From Chimonanthus salicifolius (taxonomy: Eukaryota > Streptophyta > Magnoliopsida > Laurales > Calycanthaceae): a stretch of DNA of 64,000 nt. Of the stretch, positions 46,396 through 56,900 are shown piece after piece. A model generated the notes under the pieces. It worked only from the letters and a program-made list of their open reading frames with translations, was not told where the DNA came from and made no database searches. Positions within the stretch are counted from its first letter, which is position 1; each line of letters begins with the position of its first letter. The translations under genes were made by a program, and so were the position numbers. The stretch spans positions 45,742,631-45,806,630 of the forward strand of contig CM023539.1 of NCBI GenBank assembly GCA_013350335.1, read 5' to 3'.

Positions 46396-46610
46396 TGTTG
46401 GGGCTGGTGCCAACAAGTCCCACATTATAAGTATAGAGTGTGATCTAGGGGTTTATAAAGGACTTAAGTCACTCCATCGACAGACTAACCTTTTGGGTTG
46501 AAAGCCCAAGTCTTAACAAGTGATATCTGAGTCAGTCTCAGCTACCTCATGTAAACTTAGGAGATCCTCTAAGTGAATCACCAACATTGAAAGTGTAGAG
46601 AAAGATCTAA
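46396..46610 (+). mobile_element. TRIM remnant
   Basis: One repeat at 46396-46518 (TGTTGGGGCTGGTGCC to TCTTAACA) is followed by AGTGATATCTGAGTCAG, a mutated initiator tRNA-Met site, and AGCTACCTCATGTAAAC. The second repeat is reduced to CATTGAAAGTGTAGAG at about 46585. Confidence 0.6.
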
Positions 46611-48159
46611 AGTTGAAAATAAATGAGATTGAACTACAACTGAACTAGATCCTACCCAAAATTTAATTTCCAATAACTTGATTTTAGGTCACCAAATATC
46701 CATGAATTAAGAATGTCTAGAGACTTTTTAATTAAGATGAAGTTGTTAAAATTTTAATTTTAAAATAAAATATTGTACTTTTGTAACTCATCTCTATTTT
46801 AATTTGTATAATTAAATTTTATACAGATAAGTAAAAAAAAATAAAAAAGTAAAGCTAAATGACTCAGACCAAGACAAGCCATTTTCAACCTATCCCAATC
46901 AAGAAATCCAAAACAGACCAAAATGAAACCTAATACTGTTTTTTTTTAATCAAAATTGAAGCATTTCATCCATTTCAATTGAAATACAACAAAATTGATA
47001 ATTAAGATATAAATAATCTCGTCTCTATTCACACTCCTAACGAAAAATACTGAAATATCAAAAAAAAAAAATTATAAAAAACATTACACGACTAAGTGAG
47101 CCTTATCATCTCACATCTCTAATTTTAGAGTATCTTACAATTAAAATTTAAGAACAACTTCAATTTTTAATCAACAAATTTAATATATCAAAATCATTAT
47201 GAGTGACTATTCTATTTTGTGTTTTAAATTATTTTATAATTTCATATTTAGTACAGCAGGACTTATTATTTGTTATATTTTTCATCACAATTTTCATTTA
47301 ATTTATTTAATTTCAAGCAAAATAATAAAATTTATTGCTTATTATAGTGCATGTTTGGTGTGCACACATGATATCTATCCTACCCCACCTCACGAGGCAT
47401 GTTTGTAACTTTGTATATTTCCACATATTAGAAAGCCTATAGGAAAATAAATTTTCCTATTTTTTTTTTAAAGAATTTTTTTTAAAATGACTCCTCAAGT
47501 TAAAAAATCTACTTGTTAGTTTATACATATGTATTAATACACAATTTTAATAAAAATCTTATTTTTAACAAACATAAAAAATAAAAAAGTGCGTCGAAAA
47601 ATCACTTTACTTGTCATAAAAAGTACATCAATTTTTTGCAAGGGCTAATTTTTATTAACCTTTAAAAAAAGGGAGCTAATTTTCATTAGAAATCCATTTT
47701 CAATAAAAAAATATATATATGTACACATAATAATACATATTTATTTATACTGATGTGTTTGCTTTATTTTTCTTTAAAAAAAATAACTTTTATTGCAACT
47801 CTACAAATCATTGTTTGAGGGGAAAAAAACTGAATTACTCACTTTCTTTCAAGATTCAAGATTGACTACTGAACTCAAATTTACAATAGTTGATAAAAGC
47901 TAAACCTACACAGTTAAAATAATTCTAACTAAAGTTTTCTGTTTAATCAATCCATTCAATCTATAGTTTTCTATTCAATCAATGTAAGTTTATAGCATGA
48001 GTTATGGAAGATTAAAAGGCTTTTATAATTATTTAATTTCAAAGTTTAAATTATAAGAGAAATAGTTGATTAAAGTCATTTTCATATTTTCATAGTATTT
48101 ATATATCATTTTCGTTATGTATTATTTAGATATATGATCTATTTAAATGTTTTTTCTCC

Positions 48160-48427
48160 ACGTGTCAAACTAAAGGACTTAACCGGATACCAGAGACAAA
48201 TGACAAGACACGTGTTAAGTAAGGATCCACACAATTATTGGCGGTGAAAGTCGCCGCTGGTTTCTTGGATTATTGCCTATGGTTTTCCAGAAAACCATCG
48301 GCAGCTTGAAAACAGTTTTCCAGATTCTATGTACTGGTGACGAGTGAGTAGTGAGTGTTTACCCTTTCTCTATAAGTAGACTTGAGTTTCACTTCCAGAA
48401 AGCCAAACAGACAGATTTCCAAGAAAG
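48160..48427 (+). promoter_or_regulatory. WIP copy 4 promoter and 5' UTR
   Basis: Two G-box words (CCACGTGTC at about 48160, ACACGTGTTA at about 48209). Exact HRPE (GCCGCTGGTTT, 48253-48263), palindrome TGGTTTTCCAGAAAACCA (48280-48297) and TATAAGTA (48371-48378). The rest of this promoter is strongly diverged from the other copies, so the retained motifs are meaningful. Confidence 0.72.
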
Positions 48428-48709
48428 ATGAGTTGGACAAGCAGAGGTTGGATCGTGGCTGCGAGCATGGGAGCTGTTGAGGCATTGAAAGACCAAGGCG
48501 TCTGCAGATGGAATTACGCTTTCCGATCCCTTCATCAGGAAGCCAAGAAGAATCTCGGATCCTTGGCCCACTCCAAAAGATTCTCTTCTTCTTCTTCTTC
48601 TTCAGTAAATGAGATGAGGAGAGGAAGAGAAGGAGATGAAAAAAAGAAGCAACAATCAGAGGAATCGCTGAGGAAAGTCATGTATTTGAGCTGCTGGGGT
48701 CCCAATTGA
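48428..48709 (+). CDS. Wound-responsive family protein (WIP, DUF3774), copy 4 (diverged)
   Basis: 93 residues, the most diverged member of the array: MSWTSRGW start, EAKKNLGSLAHSKRF, NEMRRGREGDEKKKQQ. The WIVAASMGAVEALKDQG core, the serine tract (seven Ser) and the VMYLSCWGPN end are kept. Flanks share little with the other units, so it is an older paralogue. A (GTAAAT)4 microsatellite follows the gene at about 48811. Confidence 0.93.
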   Translation: MSWTSRGWIVAASMGAVEALKDQGVCRWNYAFRSLHQEAKKNLGSLAHSKRFSSSSSSSVNEMRRGREGDEKKKQQSEESLRKVMYLSCWGPN

Positions 48710-49074
48710 ATTCATGCCAACCAAAACAACCCAGATTTACATGACTCCGGATGGTTTTTCTGTCTTTTATTCAAATTATAATACTGAAAAGGAGGCCTCC
48801 CCCCTTCATTGTAAATGTAAATGTAAATGTAAATGTGAATGAATTTTGCTTGAGTTTAAAAGCGTTTTATCTTTTGACTTGTTCTACTCTCATTTCTTGC
48901 TAAAAGATAATTTGTATTCGACAAATGGGGTATTTAAAATTAAAAAACTTATGAGTCACATATTCGGGACATAAGATGATCATATTAGTATGTTTCACTG
49001 TATAAAATGATTAGAAATTATTTATTCCTATTTGGCTCCAACATAAGTGATGTGAGCAGTAGATGACGGCCGAG

Positions 49075-49262
49075 ATCTCTCTCGTCTTTGGGTATTTTTT
49101 TTATATTTTATTTTTTCTATTAAAAAAAATGATAGGAGGTCTGATTCTGAAAAAAAAAATTCATTGGCCTATATTGGCCTGATACTGATGAATATCGGTC
49201 GGGGCCGATATCATAGTGGAGATATCTCATCTTAAAAAATCTGAGATATTTTAACCAGTACG
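49075..49262. mobile_element. hAT-like TCGGCC-rich fragment
   Basis: Contains GGCCTATATTGGCCTGATAC and GAATATCGGTCGGGGCCGAT, similar to the subterminal repeats of the element at 32893-34620. Termini are not resolved. Confidence 0.35.
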
Positions 49263-49496
49263 GTTGAGATTAGTTTTCCGGTTCTGAACTGCAACGACAA
49301 CTTTAAATGAAAAACAGCAACAACAACTTTAAATGGTCAATTTAATTTGTGAAATTATCATCTTTATATTAACTAGAATGATAATAAAATGATAATAAGT
49401 ATAGAATACACTTGATTAATTCAATTAAAATTATTTTTTATAATTTATATATTCAATAGATGACCTTTTCGAAGAATAACGATGATCTCTTTCTAA

Positions 49497-49691
49497 TACT
49501 TCCTCTATCCCAAATTAGTTTTTCTATATAGATTTTGGAATTGTCCCAAAATAATTGTCTCATTTATATTTAAGTAGTAAAATGTGTGTTGAAAATAGAT
49601 GAGATCACATGAGTACTAATCTTATATAGAGAGTTTCTTAAAAAAATAAAAATATTTTAAATGAAACAGTTAAAATAGGACGGAGAGAATA
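49497..49691. mobile_element. Stowaway-like (Tc1/mariner) MITE
   Basis: About 195 bp between TACTTCCTCTATCCCAAATT and, inverted at the other end, TATTCTCTCCGTCCTATTTT. TA dinucleotides flank it. The CTCCNTCCGTCCC-type end and length fit the Stowaway class. Confidence 0.7.
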
Positions 49692-51318
49692 TTAGATTAT
49701 GCATTCTATTTCTTATATCGGTGGGTGGGTCGGTGGGTGATTCGAACGACGGGAACCCAACCTTATACACACTCATTGCTGGGAAGACAAGCATAAGATT
49801 TTCACAGGCATTATAAAGAATAACTAAATGAACTAATAAAGAAAAAAAAATCTTAAATGGAAAATTTTTAATATGTTAGATAATACTTTAGTCAAGAGAG
49901 TTTACATTAATAATGATAAAGCTTTTGTGTAGAAAGTAGAAACCATGTAAATATATTTGAATCATAGAAGAGAGTACAAATGAGAAGTCTGATATGCATA
50001 ATGTTTGAAGAATCACTCTATTTCGAAGTAATGTATTTAAAATTAAATGCTTCAAAACTTAACAAAATTTAAGAAAAATGACTTTCGTCTCGTATCAAAT
50101 TGTATATTATTTAATATGAAATTTAAACAAATGGCTATTTAGGAAAAAAACAAATACGGTTTGATGATTTAAAGTTGATGTTTCTCTTTAATGAATCATG
50201 TCAATCAGTAAATCCATCTGATAGTTATAAAAATTATATTAAATAGATGATTTGATTGTCATAAAGACTATTGCACTATTAAAATAGAGCTCGTTAAATC
50301 ATGTTAACTCTTGATTTTTTAGATAAAAAATGAATTATTGTACAAATATTTTGATCTGTCATTCTTAATCCAACGGTGATGATGCATAAAACGAAAATTA
50401 CAAAAATTGAATATAAATTTCAAAAGAAAAATTATTTTAACAAACATGATTCAATATTAATACATTGTTTGTACAAATTGATAGAAAAACAATTTCGTTT
50501 GAACCCGAGCCAAATGCAAGAAAAACCCATAGTTGATGAAGGAATTAGAATAGCTCACTGTTTTGAAGTGATCAGCTTGCCGGTAATTTATTTTTTAAGT
50601 TATTGAAAGGGGTGAAGGGCATAGTGAGAAATCCACTAATTTCCGTGTCTTGTTATACAAAAATACCGTGTGAGACTCGTTACCCTAAAAATTATATAAG
50701 TTTAGATTATCATAAAGACTATCATACTACTAAAAATAGAGTCTATTCAATCACTTTAACTCTTAATTTTTAAGATAAAAAATGAATTTTTGTTAAATAT
50801 TTTGATCTATCATACTTAATTCAATGGTAATAATGCATCAAATGAAAATTATAGATTGAATATAAATTTCAAAAAGAAAAAAATAGTTTTAACAAACATG
50901 ATTCAATACTAAATGAGTCTCATACGAGATTCTTGTGCCTGGGCCTAAAAGGACACAAGCCTTTTTAGTTTTTCCCTTAAAATAATAATAGATAAACTTT
51001 ATTCTTTATATATAAAAAATTGATAATGATCTAATAACTCTATTTTTAACATTAAGAGGAGTTTTATTCAAAATCAATTACTAATTTGATATATTTAAAT
51101 GTCCACTAAAATTCATTTAATTCATTATATATTAATATACCGTTAGTGTATAAATTAATACCAAATATAATATGAATTATTAAATAATTAACCAATATAA
51201 TATTTGAAGTTCGAAAAGGATAAGGATCAATTTATACGATAAGTCTCCCAAATGAGTACGGGTGCTATGGGGCCCCACACCAACGTGGATCTTTCTTTAG
51301 TCGAAGATGAGTAAAAAG

Positions 51319-51553
51319 GCCGCTGGTTTCTTGAACTCGATACCTCTGGTTTTCCAGAAAACCATCAAACTTCAGAAAAACGGGCTCTCAACATTCTGTG
51401 TACTCTCCTCCTCTTTCTCCATATAAATACGCCTTTCCCCACTTACCATTTTCCACCATCCTAATTCTCAAACGCCAAACAACCAATTTCATTTCACTTC
51501 CTGAAATCCAATCATACAAAGACAGTCTGAAGAGATTAAAAAAAGAGATAAAG
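51319..51553 (+). promoter_or_regulatory. WIP copy 5 promoter and 5' UTR
   Basis: Exact HRPE (GCCGCTGGTTT, 51319-51329), palindrome TGGTTTTCCAGAAAACCA (51347-51364) and TATAAATA (51422-51429). Closely related to the promoters of copies 2 and 3; the upstream G-box palindrome of those copies is lost here. Confidence 0.7.
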
Positions 51554-51835
51554 ATGAGTTCGACGAGCAGAGCTTGGATTGTGGCGGCCAGCATGGGAGC
51601 TGTTGAGGTTTTGAAAGATCAAGGCTTCTGCAGATGGAATTACGCTTTCAAGTCCCTCCATCAATACGCAAGGCAGAATCTCGGGTCGTTGGCGCAGGCC
51701 AAGAGATTCTCTTCTTCTTCTTCTTCTTCTTCAATAAATGAGATGAGGAGAAGAGCAGGGGAGGAGAAAGTGAAGCAGCAGTCAGAAGAATCTTTGAGAA
51801 AAGTCATGTATTTGAGCTGCTGGGGTCCCAATTGA
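51554..51835 (+). CDS. Wound-responsive family protein (WIP, DUF3774), copy 5
   Basis: 93 residues; eight-Ser tract. Differs from copies 1-3 by a few substitutions (VEVLKDQGF, AFKSLHQ, GEEKVKQQ). I took the ATG at 51554, not the in-frame codon at 51398, which lies upstream of the TATA box. The 3' flank matches the other copies for about 220 bp and then becomes unique. Confidence 0.92.
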   Translation: MSSTSRAWIVAASMGAVEVLKDQGFCRWNYAFKSLHQYARQNLGSLAQAKRFSSSSSSSSINEMRRRAGEEKVKQQSEESLRKVMYLSCWGPN

Positions 51836-53969
51836 ATTTCAAGTGCACAAAAAGCAAGAGAAATTCACACCATCCTAATTGGGTTTTCCTTTTTTTTTTT
51901 TTTCTTGTAGAAATTACAAAAGCAATCGAGAAATAGAAGAGGAGGGATGTAAATGAGATTTCCCCCACTCGACGTGGTTGTAATTTGGAATTTTGATTGA
52001 ATCATTATTGTGTTATTCCGATCCATCTTTACTTTCATCAAACCCCACTTCTCATTGCATGCGCCTCTTGGCTCTTGTCTCTACTCTCTACAATCAAGAA
52101 TCCTGTTTATAAATTCAAATTTTCGGATTGAAGAAAATAAAAATCAATGTTACTGCAAATACGCTAGTGCAGATCTCTGGGCTGTGTGATCTGTATTCAA
52201 TATGTGTTAACACTTGATATTGAATATCCTACTTTGAGATACTTATAATTTTGAATGTATATGAAAATTCGAGTAGATAAAGTCTTAAAAGCGAAATTTC
52301 AACATGAAAAATATATAAGGGGCTTTTTTAAAAGAAATTTAACAAAAAAAAAAAAAAAAGGGGTTAACACCATCACTGAAAATTATATTTTAAGGTATTT
52401 TCTGCCCCATACTAAATGGCATTTTTCCTTTGAAGAAAGTAGCATGACGCCTAAGGCCAGCTCAATTGGATGGATTGAGCCTTAAAATGTTGAAGATAAT
52501 GATGACCCAATATTAAAATATAATTCTCTATGTAAGGTTTCTGTCTTTTTTAATAATTACCTAATATCAAAATCTACCGATCATCAAATACATTATGAAG
52601 AATACCTAATATCAGTATCAACAGAGCAGTGGGTGAGATTTTTCTGGCTGAAATCATCCCAATTGTGGAGAAAAAAAATCAGTCCAATTTAACCCAAATA
52701 AGTTGTGCCAGTTGCACATTCTAAAGTTTTCTAGATATTAGAAAATCATCATTTATTTTTTAGTTAGAACTCACTCTTAAAAACTAGTTATCGAAAAAAT
52801 AACATGTGAAGTGTTATATGGTGGGTGACTCCACGAGAAACCTACTTTGATATTAAAATAGAAGTAGAACTCACTTTTCTACTTCCAAATCTAAGCATTT
52901 GAGATAAGGATGTTCAAGTAATAACTTGGTTGAGCTGGTTATGGTTTGGGTTTAGGCCTAGACCCAATTTCTAGTCAAAGGACTGAGCTTGAGTCTAGGC
53001 CCAGGTTGGCTTGATATCAAATTCAAGTCTATACTAATTTGTATTTGGAGGATTATAGTCCCATTTCATTCTCAAAATGAACACGCACACTCACTTAAGA
53101 TGGGGCTTTTTGGCTCAAATGATTTTTTTATAATTTCATAGTAAATAAATAATACTCTCTCTGTTCCAAATTAATTGTCCCATATGGATTTTAGAATTGT
53201 CTCAAAATAGTTGTGTCATTTGTATTTGAGTAGTATAAAATGTGTTGAGAATAGATGAGATCACATGAGTGCTAGTCTTACATAGAGAGTTCCTTAAAAA
53301 ATACAAATTTTTTAAATGAGACAACTAGAATAGGACGGGAGGAGTATATGACTAAGCATCGTACTTTTGCAAGGGATATAAATTTTATGTTAATACATAT
53401 TATCAATTAAGACTAAATTTTATTAATTTCAACTCACATCTGGGCTTTCTTTCACTAGGCCCAGGTAGCCCATAATTTAAAAAAAAAAACCCTAGCACAA
53501 ATCTATAATAGTATTTGTAAAACTCATTTAAAAAACATATATTAATTATTAAAAATATTGTCGTGATCAGAGCAAGCCGCCCGGAGGCAGTACTGGATGG
53601 GCCATGCTAGCTCCAAAACTCAAATGTCTTTCCTCCAACTTCTACCACAAACGTGTCAAAATCCTAATGGCAGATCAAAAGATTGCCCAAAATCTTAAAA
53701 TGCTTGGATAAGCTTCTTTCCAACCTCTTCTCTCGTCCCCGTCTCACTTTCGTCTTTCCTTCTCCTTCTACGTTTCCATAATCCATACTCCTCTTTATTT
53801 TCTTCGAAAATCTCCAGAACAAAATACCGGCAAAGGTGCGATTTTGCGGATTCTCTTTTCCAAACTTTTCCTAATTTCTCACATCCAAAACTCCTATCTA
53901 CTCCGTTCTAATAATAAAAAGAAGAAAAATCAAATCCTCTTTTGCAGCTTCCGAACTTCTTCTTTTCCA
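51836..53969. other. Intergenic DNA and THF1 upstream region
   Basis: Contains a second Stowaway-like MITE (53153-53347). The last few hundred bases before 53970 are presumably the THF1 promoter and 5' UTR (CT-rich, TCTCGTCCCCGTCTCACTTT), but no TATA box can be assigned. No other gene is seen. Confidence 0.5.
53153..53347. mobile_element. Stowaway-like (Tc1/mariner) MITE
   Basis: TACTCTCTCTGTTCCAAATT at one end and, inverted, TACTCCTCCCGTCCTATTCT at the other; same family and length as 49497-49691. Interior words AGATGAGATCACATGAGT and TACATAGAGAGTT are shared. Confidence 0.72.
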
Positions 53970-56900
53970 ATGGCTGCGCTTTCGTCATTGCCGTTCACTG
54001 GATTGGGGCAGAGTACCGAAAGGAGGCTACCATTTCCATCCGTTACCCGCGCCGTCGCCTCCCACTTCGACGGATTTCGGGGCCGGACCCGCTCAGTATC
54101 CGACCCGATCGGGACCCGCATTGCGAATTCTGGTTCTCGCATGGTTATTCGGTGCATGACAGCTGCTGCAGCTGGTGAGGTCTTTTCTGTAATTACCATC
54201 TTTCAAGAAAGTGGTATTTTTTGTATGTATTCCAATTATCTTATATTACTATTTTCTACTCTCCTCCTCCCTCTATTTTTTTTTTAAGAATTGTTGTAAA
54301 CTGTAATCTGAGCTCCTTTTATTGGCCCCCTTAGAGTGTCCCTCCTTTGATTAAATTAGTACAGGAGTTCCTTTATCATCAGTCATCACAGCCATTGCTG
54401 CTCTTCAAGAGCTTAAATTATCAAAACCTTTACTTAGTCCATGGGTAGGTGAGTGGCTCCTCATTCAACAATCGCTGCCTTCCATTCAAGACCATTACTG
54501 AATGTAGCTGGCTACATTGTGGAGGATATGAACGGTCTTGATCCCTGAGAGAAGGGACCTCACCTGTGCAGAATGCTTCACCATTGTAAATGTAGATCCA
54601 TGATTGGGAATTGAATTGTCTAGCTGTGAGAATCCGTGTCTCCCATTCTCTATGTTCCCTTACTGCAATAGGCGATATCCCACTTGTGGGGCCCACCCCT
54701 GGTTTCATCATCTTTGTATTCTTACTGCTTGGGTGCTGCTACTGCAATGGGTGCAAAGTCTGCCCCTTCCGTGGGGGTTCACTAAATTAGGATCTAAATC
54801 ACAAAGTAGAGTGGATGTTTGTCAAAGGATAATTTTAAAAGTTAAATTTCATCTGTGTTGGATCATCATAAATAAATTGCACCAGGGCATCTATCAATGA
54901 CAAATAATTTTTTTTCTCATAAAAAAAAAAAGAAGACAAAGGACATCCCACAGAAACATCCAGGGTTATGCTTGGATGGTTCGAATCTAATCTTCTCTGC
55001 TTCCATGATTGAAATTAAAATTTAGCATGTTTTTCGTTATAGGATTTGCTAATGAGAATCAAATAAAGGGGCCCTCTGTTTATTCAAATACTAAAATTCA
55101 TTCCCATCAAAGACATCAAATTTGCAGTTAAAATTGAAAATCCTTAGATGAATTAAAGTTCTGATGATGATGATGAAATTGAAAATCTATAAATGGCTAA
55201 TAAAAAACTATTTTACTTATATCAGTATATGGAAAAGGAGGGAAAGAAAAATCTCCCATAGAATGAATTTTGGTCGTTCAAAATCTAGAGTGCCTCTTTC
55301 ATTTTGTACACCTAATGTGTCTTGTGACTGTAACAGTTGTCCCTCTTGTCTTCAACTACAAAGGATTCAGATTTTGGATGATTTTTGGATGTTTAAACAG
55401 ACAGGATGGTGTTTATATGTTCCCTCTGCTCTAAATATTATCAGCATGGATATTAGACAACTTTGTCTGGGGCCTGGTCTCTGTCATGTGCCTATATCAG
55501 TATCATTGGCTAATTGCTAGTTGGTAATGTTGATTGTGGAGTGGGGAAAAGAGCACCTTTAACGATGTGATCACTTACAGTTCTCCAAAAATATTGAGAG
55601 TGATACATCGTAGATTGGTGCATATTGAAATGCATATAAAGACACCATAATAAATATGCACCCTAAGTAAAACTGCATGCTGAATATTTGTGGTGCCAGT
55701 GACCAAATTCCAAAATTGTGGAAGAATTTTTTATTATGTTTATCTCTATAGTTGTGCCGACTGTGGCTGAAACAAAGTTGAACTTCCTCAAGTTGTACAA
55801 GCGACCAATTCCCAGCATATACAATACCGTGTTGCAAGAGCTAATCGTTCAGCAACATTTGATGAGATACAAGAAGATTTATCAGTATGATGCAGTCTTT
55901 GCTTTGGGATTTGTAACTGTCTATGATCAGCTTATGGAAGGTTACCCAAATGATGAAGACCGAGATGCAATTTTCAGAGCATATATCCAGGCTTTAAAGG
56001 AGGATCCCGAACAGTACAGGTTCTTGTTTCTATCTGGCATTAACTTAACTTCATTTGTATTGAGTGAGTGATTACAGTATTTTGATTCAAAATCTTATGA
56101 TCCATGTTGTGTCTTTTTCCATATAAATGAGCTTTGCTTTATCCTAACTGGCATAATCAGTAACTTAAAACTCTGATTTAATTCAAATAAATATCAAATG
56201 GGGGCAAAAATATGACTTCTCTTGTCATATTTACAAAAAGGGAACATTTTGATTCATGCAGGCATCTGAACGGATGCTTATCTGCTGCGTTGATCTGGAG
56301 AACATTGAAACTGAGCATTAGGATGCATTTGTAGTTGTGGGGTTTTATCCTGCAAAAGGTGTCTTGCAGAATCGAGGGTGGGTTTTTTTATTAGTTGTAG
56401 TGGGCTGTTCAATAGCTATATGCGTGATAGCCTATTAAATTTCTGAACTGTCAGTATCCTTATACATTGAAAAGCCTGAAATATTACTCTCTCAAAAGGA
56501 GGCCTGAAATATTAATGTTCTCTCTGGAATGACTGTATTTAATGCAGAAATGATGCACAGAGGTTGGAAGAGTGGGCTCGCCTTCAGAATGCCAGTTCCT
56601 TGGTCGAATTTACATCTAGGGAAGGAGAAATTGAGGAAATTCTGAAAGATATTTCCACACGGGCTGGTGGTAGTGGAAATTTCAGCTATAGCCGCTTCTT
56701 TGCAATTGGGCTGTTTCGCCTTCTTGAACTGGCAAATGCTACAGAACCAACTGTCTTGGACAAGGTCGAGCTTTTTGCTGCATTTTATGATAAATACTGG
56801 AATTTGTTTCTTGCATCTTGTGAAAATCTACTTGCATTTCATTGGCATTTTCTGATTCTGATATCTAGTGTAACATCATCTATTGGTTTCCTTTATACTG

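Larger units (their letters stand above)
44900..48160. other. Diverged spacer between WIP copies 3 and 4
   Basis: Apart from a minus-strand LINE 3' end and a TRIM copy listed separately, no credible gene. The stretch at about 45600-45675 and 46361-46400 is recognisably the 3'-flank sequence of copies 1 and 2 (for example CTCTCTCGGAGNCTGTTTGT and AGAATTGTTTTAA), so this spacer descends from the same unit. Open frames at 45076-45264 and 47199-47408 resemble nothing. Confidence 0.5.
48710..51240. other. Spacer between WIP copies 4 and 5
   Basis: Contains a hAT-like TCGGCC patch (about 49075-49262), a Stowaway-like MITE (49497-49691), and two tandem, diverged copies of the WIP-upstream segment (about 50280-50690 and 50695-51200). 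The latter carry AAAAATGAATTATTGTACAA and GGTGATGATGCATAAAA and lack the LINE found in units 1 and 2. No gene is seen. Confidence 0.55.

Noticed and set aside
51398..51553. N-terminally extended WIP copy 5 (145 residues)
   Set aside because: The extra codons read through the TATA box and 5' UTR.
54430..55520. Open frames in THF1 intron 1
   Set aside because: Short, overlapping on both strands, and lying between two well-supported exons; no recognisable domain.
56020..56071. Extension of THF1 exon 2 past CAG|GTTCTT
   Set aside because: The downstream exon continues the conserved YR-NDAQRLEEW sequence in phase, so the donor at 56020 is used.
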